Source: Planctomycetota bacterium
Lineage (GTDB): Bacteria > Planctomycetota > UBA1135 > UBA2386
DNA: 29,759 nucleotides
Assembly: GCA_020425885.1 (NCBI GenBank)
Contig: JAGQRA010000621.1
Location: forward strand, 1-29,759
Direction of reading: 5' to 3'
Below the pieces are notes generated by a model, which saw only the letters and a list, made by a program, of their open reading frames with translations, ran no database searches and was not told the origin of the DNA. Numbering within the stretch: position 1 is the first letter of the stretch; the number at the start of each line of letters is the position of its first letter. Of the stretch, positions 24,139-29,759 are shown piece after piece. A program made the position numbers and the translations under genes.

Positions 24139-26481
24139 ATGATGTTCAGGACCGCCTTCGCCACCCTCGTCGCCGCCGGCCTGGCGATCGCATCCGCAGC
24201 CGCGCAGCGCGATCTCGCCCGCTGGCCGGCGGATCCGTTGCGCGAGCTCGAGAAGTTGCCGATCGCCGCCGCGGTGGCCGATGGCGAACCCGTCGTCGTG
24301 CGCGATGGCAAGGGCGGAGTCGAGGGGGCCGATGTCTACGTCGTCGACCTCGGCGCTGTTACGGAGTCGACGCTGGCATTCCTGCGGGCTCACTTCCTGG
24401 GTGACAGCATGTGCGTGTTTGCTGCTCGTCACGGCGTGCGCTACCGGACCGGGACCGACGGCGAGGTCAGGGTGGCGATGCCTGCCCGCGGCCTGGCGGT
24501 CGCGATCATGGGCGAACAGCTCGGAACCGGCGTCTCGGCGGCCGGGCGCGTCAACGTGATGCTCGAGCAACGGCGGCTGGTCCGGATCGAGGTCGTCCAT
24601 GCCGATGGCCGACCGGCACCCGGCGTCATGATCTGCGGTTACGAGACGTTTCGGCGGGGACGATCCGGTGCCGCCTGCACCGACTTCGCCGGTCGCGCGC
24701 GACTTCATGTCCGCTATGTCAGAGGGCTCCGGATCAGGGCGATGATCACCGCCAACGAGGTGGCGGAGGTCGAGGTGCCCGAGGACTACTTCGAAGCAAG
24801 GCCCGCGTTGCTGCGCCTGCGACTGCCCGCGCTGGGATCGGTGCTGGCACGGGGTGTGATTCGCGACGACTGTGTGGCCGAGCTCGAGATCGACGACGGC
24901 AAGGCGCGAACGACCGGCCGGGATCGGGCCGCGGTGGCGCCGGCCCGCTACACCGAGGAAGGGGCCTTCTTCGAACACGTCGCGGTCGGCACCGAGGTCG
25001 TCGTCACCGTGCGTTGCGCTGGGACCAACGCCATGACGTTCAGCGTTCCGAGCGACGGGCCGTCGCGGCCGGAGGATGCGGTCGCCGTCGATTGCGGGCC
25101 GGATCTCCTGGCGAAGGACCAACGGTATGTGACGGCGCGCGTTCTCGACGGGCAGGGCCGGCCCGTGTGCGAGCAGGAGGTCTGGACCTGCTTCCTCCAT
25201 GCCGGCGGCCGGCTGGTCAGGAAGGTGAGGACCGACACCTCCGGGCGTTTGAGCCGGAGCATTCCCGGGGCCGGGTTCAGCGGTGAACCGCGGTTCCTGG
25301 TCGCCGAGAAGTCCCTCGGCAACTGGGGCGACGTCCCGGTTGCCGTCGCCGAACTCGAGCTCGGTGGCAGCGGCGATGTCGAGCTCGGCGATCTGCAGAT
25401 GACGATCGCGCCGGTGTTCGCGAGCGGCCGCGTCGTCGACGGCGATGGCAGGCCGGTGACCGGCGTGACGGTCAACCTGGCCGAGGCGCAGGTGTTCGGC
25501 CGCCGGTTCTCGAGGCCCTCGTGGCACTCCCGGACCGATGACGACGGGCGTTTCGAATTGCGATTGGTCGACTATCTGCCGGTCGCTCACGACGTGAAGG
25601 TCGACGAGAAGGGCTGGCTCTGCGACGAGGTCGCGGTCGAACCCGGCGATACCGGCATCGAGTTGCAGGCGGTGCGTTCCGGCCGACTCGTGGTGGACTT
25701 CGGGGAGCGCCGGCGCCCGCCGTGGCTCGACGTCGAGATCGTCCCGGCCGCCGGCGGCAAGCCGAGGCGCGCGTACGACATCGCGGGCAGCGTCGAGTTC
25801 GATGACGTTCGGCCCGGGCGCTACGGCGTGCGACTGTCGGTCCTCGATCACGTCCTGTCGGGCATCGAAGGCCTCGACGTCGAGCCCGGCGCGCGGTGCG
25901 AGGACCCGCGCCTCACGATCGATTGGCGCACGCTGGTCCCGTTGCTCGACGTGAGTCTGCTCGATGAAGGCGGTCTCCCGATTCGCGGCCGGGTCCGGCT
26001 GAGCAGCGCCGTGCACACCGAGGGCAGCCGGGTGATCCAGTGCGATGGGCACGGTCATGCCCAGGTTCCGTTCGTCGACGGTCTTCAGTTCCTGGCCGAG
26101 GGTGAGGATCACCGCACGGTGGCGTTCCGGCCGTCGTTCGACCCGACCGTCGTGCGCATGCGGCCGCGCGCGCGCCTGCGCTTCGTCGTGCCCGATGGGC
26201 TGCAGCTGCCGGTCGGGATCCAGGTGTCCGAAGACGGCGGCGTCAACTCGGATCCGATCGGGCGCGACGGGTCGTGGCGGCCGGCCGGCAGCGGCCTCGT
26301 CACGTTGTCCTTCCTCATGCGGCCCCAGTTCGGCAAGCCCGAGACTCTGTGGCGTCAGGTCGTCGATGTCCCGAACGGCAACGGCGTCATGGACATACCG
26401 CTCGAGATCGACGCCGACATCGCCGATCGGGCCGAGGCGATCGCGGCGCGGCGGGTGAACGTGCCATGGCGCGGCAGATAG
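24139..26481 (+). CDS. Secreted protein with repeated carboxypeptidase-regulatory-like folds
   Basis: A 780-residue exported protein. The signal peptide is about 1-22 (ending ASAAAQ). The rest appears to be a string of beta-sandwich modules. Several show the carboxypeptidase-regulatory-like pattern of V-x-D-G-x-G-x-P followed by T-D-x-x-G-R-F, for example VVHADGRPAPGVMI near 152, VLDGQGRPVCEQEV with TDTSGRLS (335-375), and VVDGDGRPVTGVTV with TDDDGRFELR (432-475). There is no protease or other catalytic domain. The tail of the downstream sigma fusion has the same architecture, so the two proteins may interact or sense the same cue outside the membrane. The start is ATG 24139 or 24142, neither with a Shine-Dalgarno sequence. 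Its stop lies 40 bp before the sigma gene start. Confidence 0.78.
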   Translation: MMFRTAFATLVAAGLAIASAAAQRDLARWPADPLRELEKLPIAAAVADGEPVVVRDGKGGVEGADVYVVDLGAVTESTLAFLRAHFLGDSMCVFAARHGVRYRTGTDGEVRVAMPARGLAVAIMGEQLGTGVSAAGRVNVMLEQRRLVRIEVVHADGRPAPGVMICGYETFRRGRSGAACTDFAGRARLHVRYVRGLRIRAMITANEVAEVEVPEDYFEARPALLRLRLPALGSVLARGVIRDDCVAELEIDDGKARTTGRDRAAVAPARYTEEGAFFEHVAVGTEVVVTVRCAGTNAMTFSVPSDGPSRPEDAVAVDCGPDLLAKDQRYVTARVLDGQGRPVCEQEVWTCFLHAGGRLVRKVRTDTSGRLSRSIPGAGFSGEPRFLVAEKSLGNWGDVPVAVAELELGGSGDVELGDLQMTIAPVFASGRVVDGDGRPVTGVTVNLAEAQVFGRRFSRPSWHSRTDDDGRFELRLVDYLPVAHDVKVDEKGWLCDEVAVEPGDTGIELQAVRSGRLVVDFGERRRPPWLDVEIVPAAGGKPRRAYDIAGSVEFDDVRPGRYGVRLSVLDHVLSGIEGLDVEPGARCEDPRLTIDWRTLVPLLDVSLLDEGGLPIRGRVRLSSAVHTEGSRVIQCDGHGHAQVPFVDGLQFLAEGEDHRTVAFRPSFDPTVVRMRPRARLRFVVPDGLQLPVGIQVSEDGGVNSDPIGRDGSWRPAGSGLVTLSFLMRPQFGKPETLWRQVVDVPNGNGVMDIPLEIDADIADRAEAIAARRVNVPWRGR

Positions 26482-26521
26482 TCCGGGAACGCATCGCTCT
26501 GCCGCGGTGTTGAAGGTCGAT

Positions 26522-29500
26522 GTGACCGATCCCGCCGTGCCGCTCACCGACCTGCTGATCCACGCCGACTTCGTACGGGCGCTGGCGCGGGAACTGGTCG
26601 ACGACGAGGCGACGGCCGAGGATCTGGCCCAGGAGGCCTGGGTCCGGGCGCTGCAGCAGCCACCGCAGCACGGCGCCTCGCTGCGCGGGTGGTTCGCGAC
26701 GGTGCTGCAGAACCTGCTGCACAACCGCCGTCGCGGCGACCGACGTCGGGCCGCCCGCGAACGAGGCGCGGCGGCGCCGGCCGAGCTGCCGACGCCCGAG
26801 CACATCCTCGAGCGCGAGCTGGTGCGCGAGCGGATGGTGCGCGCGGTGTTGCGGCTCGACGAACCGTTCCGCACGGCGGTGCTGCTGCGCTATTACGAGG
26901 ACCTGTCGCCAGGCGAGATCGCGGTGCGGCTCGCCGTGCCAGCGGCGACCGTGCGCACGCGGTTGATGCGCGGCCTGCAGCGCCTGCGCGCCGACCTCGA
27001 TGAGCAGAGCGGTGGTGATCGTCGCTCCTGGAGCGCGGCGCTCGCCGGCTGGATCGGCGCATCGAAGCCCGAGGTCGCGGTCGGAATCGCCGGAGGAATC
27101 GCCATGAAGAAGATCGCCATCGCCATCGCGGCCTTGCTGCTGTTGACGACGTCATTCGCGCTCGTGTTCCTGCGCGAGGAGGAACCGGGACCCGAGGCGC
27201 CGGCGCTGGTCGCGTCGCCGGCCGTGGCGGTCGCGACGACGTCCGACGTCGACGACACGCCGCCGCTCTGGGTCGAGACCGCGGTCGATGTCGGCGCCGT
27301 GATCGATGCCGGCATCGTCGCCGCGTTCCCCGCCGATCGCGGTCGCGGCACGATCGTCGGCACCGTCATCGACGAAGCCGGTCAACCGCTGCCCGACATC
27401 GAGGTCGTGGCCGAACCGGTGCACGGCACGCTGCCACCGCGCATGCAACTTCACGACGATCGCAGCGGCCGTGTCGCGGCGCGTTCCGATGCGCAGGGTC
27501 GGTTCCTTCTCGTCGATGTCGCCGCCGGGCCGACGCGAGTGCGCGCCGTGCTCGACGCGACGCGGCGCGCCGAGGCCACCGTCATCACCGTGCGCGACGG
27601 CCAGGAAGGGCCGATCTGGTTGCAGGCGCACGCTGAGGACGGCGTCGATGCCGTGCGGGTGAAGGTCGTGGACGCGGACTCGACACCGATTCGCGACGCC
27701 GTGGTCGAGCTGTTCGCCTGGTCGGCCAGCGAGGTGTTGGCCAACGCGCTCGGCGATCCGCGTCGGGTGCCGATCGCGCACGGCACGACGGACGCCGACG
27801 GCGGCTTCGAGGTGAGCGGCATGCAGCTGCGCTCCGGCCTCGCGTTCGCGTCGACGGCGGACGGCAGGTCCGGGAGCGCGAAGTTCGATCTGCATCGCGG
27901 CGGTGGCGACGGCGCCGAGCTGGTGGTGCGCGTCGGGGCGGCCGGGCGGTTGCGCGGTGAACTCGTCGGCGTCGATGCGTCGCTCCTCGAAGGCGCAGTC
28001 GTGACGGCCAACGCGATGACGCAGCCGGGCATCCACTGGGGCCGCAGCCGCAGCTTCGACGCCGAGGTCACCGGCACCGCGTTCGCGTTCGAGGCGCTGC
28101 CGCCCGCTGCCTACGGCTTCACGCTGACGGCGCCGAGCGGCGTGCGGCTGGTCGCCAAGGCCTGGGAATGGAGCGCGACGCCGTTGCCGAACAGCGCGTT
28201 GATGACGACGGTGACGGTGGCCGCCGGCGAGACGGTCGCGACCGAACTCGAGGTCTCGATCGGCGGCAGGCTGCGGGGCCGCGTCCATTGCGGCGATCGG
28301 CCCGTCGCCGGCGCCCGCGTGCGCGCGGTGTTCGCGCCGCTGACCTCGAACGACACCGCCGGCTTCGTGCTCCACGGCGTTCACGTCTGGCGCTTCGATC
28401 AGAGCTGGGAGAACTGTCTGCCGGATCCGCTGACGCACGTCGAGGTGACGACGGATGCCGAAGGGCGCTACGAGCTGACCAGTCTGCAGCCCGGCTCGCA
28501 CCGACTCGAGGTCATCGCCAATGGCCTCGAGTTCGATCGGCGCATGGCGGTGGCGGTGGCCGACGGCGAGGTCGTCGAGCTCGACCACGACCTCGCTCCG
28601 GCCGGCGTGCTGCAGGTCGCGGCCATCGATCTCGGCTACGTCGAACTCAGGCGTGCCGGCGAGGTCGAGCCGCTGGTGATCGCCATCGTCAATCGCGACT
28701 TCGTCACCTTCCCCGGCCTCGCGGCAGGCGACTACGAGGTCGCTCGGGGTCACTCGGACTCCCGCGTCGCTCCGATTCCCCTCGGCCGCGCGCGGATCGT
28801 CGCCGGCAGGACGACGTGGCTCGATCTGCGCGAGGCGAGCATCGGCGCCGTCGTCACCGGGCGCGTGCGCTCGGGTGGCGAGGCGCTGGCCGGAGTCGCG
28901 GTGTCACACTACCCGGCCAGGACGCGGACCGACGAGTTCGGCGAGTTCCGCATGGTCTTCGGTCACCCGGTCATCATCGGCGGCCGCTTCGGCCAGGGCA
29001 TCGTCGTGTCGCACGGCGGCGTCGACTCGACCTGGGTGCTGGCCGGCGCCGAACGGCAGGCGGCGGTCGATGTCCCGATCGAACTCGGCACGCGAACGCT
29101 CGAGCTGCAGGCCTTCGATGCCAGCGGCGATCCCGTGGCAATCGAACTCCGACTCTACGCCGCTCGCGACGACGCGGTCACCGGCATCAGACGGGTGTCG
29201 ACCGACGGCCGGCTGCCGGCCGCGGGGGAACGTCTCGGGCCGTTGCCCGACTGGCCGCTGCGCGGCACCGCGACCTATGCCGACGGCCTCGAGGTGCCGT
29301 TGCAGATCCCGGCCGGTGTCGACGGCTTCCGCATCGAACGCGCGCCGACGACGAAGCTGCGCGTTCATGTGACCCGGGACGGCGAGCCGGTGCGCGGCAT
29401 CCGCGTCTTCGCCGGACGCTGGACCGGACCCGGCGCGGCGCCCGTCGACGATGCCGAGTTCGACCAGCACACCGAGGAGCACGGCGGCAAGACGGGGGCG

Positions 29501-29635
29501 GACGGTACGGCCGAGTTGGTGGTGCCGCCGGGCGACTATCGCGTCATCGGCAGCGCGTTCCTGCTGTCGACCTCGACGGCGCGGGCGCGGCTCGAGCTCG
29601 GCATCGAGCAGCAGGTCGAGCTCGTGCTGAAGTAG
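26522..29635 (+). CDS. ECF sigma factor fused to a transmembrane helix and large extracytoplasmic beta-sandwich tail
   Basis: A 1037-residue fusion. Residues 10-75 are sigma region 2 (EATAEDLAQEAWVRAL; GWFATVLQNLLHNRRRGDRR). Residues 100-160 are sigma region 4 with its helix-turn-helix (LDEPFRTAVLLRYYEDLSPG; VPAATVRTRLMRGLQRL). A short linker leads to Met195 and one transmembrane helix (197-217). The 820 or so residues outside are beta modules of the carboxypeptidase-regulatory kind (TVIDEAGQPLPDIEVVAE near 279, TTDAEGRYELTSLQPGSHRL near 640-660). The protein could hold a sigma factor at the membrane until an outside signal, perhaps via proteolysis, frees it. Long C-terminal extensions on ECF factors are known in Planctomycetota. 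GTG 26522 has GAAGG 5 nt upstream; GTG 26507 and TTG 26510 are alternatives. A strong internal start lies at 27104. Confidence 0.87.
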   Translation: MTDPAVPLTDLLIHADFVRALARELVDDEATAEDLAQEAWVRALQQPPQHGASLRGWFATVLQNLLHNRRRGDRRRAARERGAAAPAELPTPEHILERELVRERMVRAVLRLDEPFRTAVLLRYYEDLSPGEIAVRLAVPAATVRTRLMRGLQRLRADLDEQSGGDRRSWSAALAGWIGASKPEVAVGIAGGIAMKKIAIAIAALLLLTTSFALVFLREEEPGPEAPALVASPAVAVATTSDVDDTPPLWVETAVDVGAVIDAGIVAAFPADRGRGTIVGTVIDEAGQPLPDIEVVAEPVHGTLPPRMQLHDDRSGRVAARSDAQGRFLLVDVAAGPTRVRAVLDATRRAEATVITVRDGQEGPIWLQAHAEDGVDAVRVKVVDADSTPIRDAVVELFAWSASEVLANALGDPRRVPIAHGTTDADGGFEVSGMQLRSGLAFASTADGRSGSAKFDLHRGGGDGAELVVRVGAAGRLRGELVGVDASLLEGAVVTANAMTQPGIHWGRSRSFDAEVTGTAFAFEALPPAAYGFTLTAPSGVRLVAKAWEWSATPLPNSALMTTVTVAAGETVATELEVSIGGRLRGRVHCGDRPVAGARVRAVFAPLTSNDTAGFVLHGVHVWRFDQSWENCLPDPLTHVEVTTDAEGRYELTSLQPGSHRLEVIANGLEFDRRMAVAVADGEVVELDHDLAPAGVLQVAAIDLGYVELRRAGEVEPLVIAIVNRDFVTFPGLAAGDYEVARGHSDSRVAPIPLGRARIVAGRTTWLDLREASIGAVVTGRVRSGGEALAGVAVSHYPARTRTDEFGEFRMVFGHPVIIGGRFGQGIVVSHGGVDSTWVLAGAERQAAVDVPIELGTRTLELQAFDASGDPVAIELRLYAARDDAVTGIRRVSTDGRLPAAGERLGPLPDWPLRGTATYADGLEVPLQIPAGVDGFRIERAPTTKLRVHVTRDGEPVRGIRVFAGRWTGPGAAPVDDAEFDQHTEEHGGKTGADGTAELVVPPGDYRVIGSAFLLSTSTARARLELGIEQQVELVLK
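27092..27106 (+). promoter_or_regulatory. Internal ribosome binding site and ATG inside the sigma fusion
   Basis: GGAGG (27092-27096), a 7-nt spacer and ATG (27104-27106) form the best translation start in the window. The ATG is in frame, just after the sigma domains and just before the membrane helix (MKKIAIAIAALLLL looks like a signal/anchor). Translation from here would give a separate 843-residue membrane protein lacking the sigma part. Confidence 0.55.
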
Positions 29636-29759
29636 TTAGATCGCGTTCAGCGTAGCGGGAAAGGCCGAATTCGGGGCCGAAACCGCAGATTCGCGCAGGA
29701 AAGCAAACAGCCTCGTCTGCCGTTGCGTAGTGAGTTCGGACGAACAAACCACGCGGCAG
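29636..29759. other. Right-hand intergenic end of the window
   Basis: No gene is supported here. There is a 10-bp palindrome CCGAATTCGG (about 29667-29676) and a small inverted repeat GTTCG-GA-CGAAC near 29731-29742, neither followed by a T-run. The stretch is less G+C-rich than the genes and may hold the 3' end of the sigma operon and upstream sequence of the next gene. Confidence 0.3.

Noticed and set aside
24115..26874. A very long open frame on the minus strand opposite the beta-sandwich and sigma genes
   Set aside because: It is Arg/Asp/His/Ala-rich with no domain, signal or start site, as expected for antisense frames in very G+C-rich DNA. The plus-strand genes have recognisable folds and signal peptides.
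1..29759. Mobile element, prophage or integrated island
   Set aside because: No transposase, integrase, phage structural gene or flanking direct repeat was seen, including beside the tRNA, and base composition looks even throughout.

Overview
The window is about 30 kb of very G+C-rich bacterial chromosome. The best guess for the source is a member of the Planctomycetota. The clues are an ECF sigma factor fused in frame to a membrane anchor and a roughly 820-residue extracytoplasmic tail, several secreted proteins ending in a Gly/Cys-rich beta module, a DUF1028 protein carrying IPT/TIG domains, an S46 dipeptidyl peptidase, a TAT-exported epimerase-like protein and the futalosine-pathway enzyme MqnE. 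No rRNA or other marker gene is present, so this assignment is an inference.

Layout. (1) 156-4413 (+): a secreted DUF1028-IPT/TIG protein and a secreted subtilisin-family (S8) protease. (2) 4439-8890 (-): threonine ammonia-lyase overlapping by 4 bp with an Eco57I-like adenine-N6 DNA methyltransferase, then a small lipoprotein made of two equal 154-residue VKA-rich repeats. (3) 8938-9216 (+): a DUF1294 membrane protein, convergent with a periplasmic parvulin-type isomerase (9314-10498, -). (4) 10575-14935 (+): a galactokinase-like GHMP kinase, a zinc-type alcohol dehydrogenase, a one-helix anchored protein and a GT-C-like polytopic membrane protein. The last overlaps, tail to tail, a DegT-family aminotransferase on the other strand (14819-16015). 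This stretch looks like sugar or surface-glycan metabolism. (5) 16053-16129 (-): tRNA-Arg(UCG). (6) 16205-19378 (+): the TAT-exported epimerase-like protein and the S46 peptidase, ending in a strong hairpin shared with a large convergent lipoprotein (19433-21682, -). (7) 21837-22976 (-): mqnE (menaquinone synthesis). (8) 23099-29635 (+): a tight three-gene set comprising a small secreted protein, a secreted protein of repeated carboxypeptidase-regulatory-like folds, and the sigma-factor/membrane fusion.

No insertion sequence, phage gene, CRISPR array or integrase was seen. Every gap between genes is under 200 bp, so no long gene-free stretch exists. Many genes have a -10-like hexamer only 6-11 nt before the chosen start codon and no Shine-Dalgarno sequence, which suggests leaderless mRNAs. 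Others (the VKA lipoprotein, the large lipoprotein, the S46 peptidase, and an internal start inside the sigma fusion) have clear Shine-Dalgarno sequences.

The most unusual items are the sigma factor-transmembrane-beta-sandwich fusion with a near-perfect internal ribosome binding site at its membrane helix, the operon around it, and the internally duplicated VKA lipoprotein.
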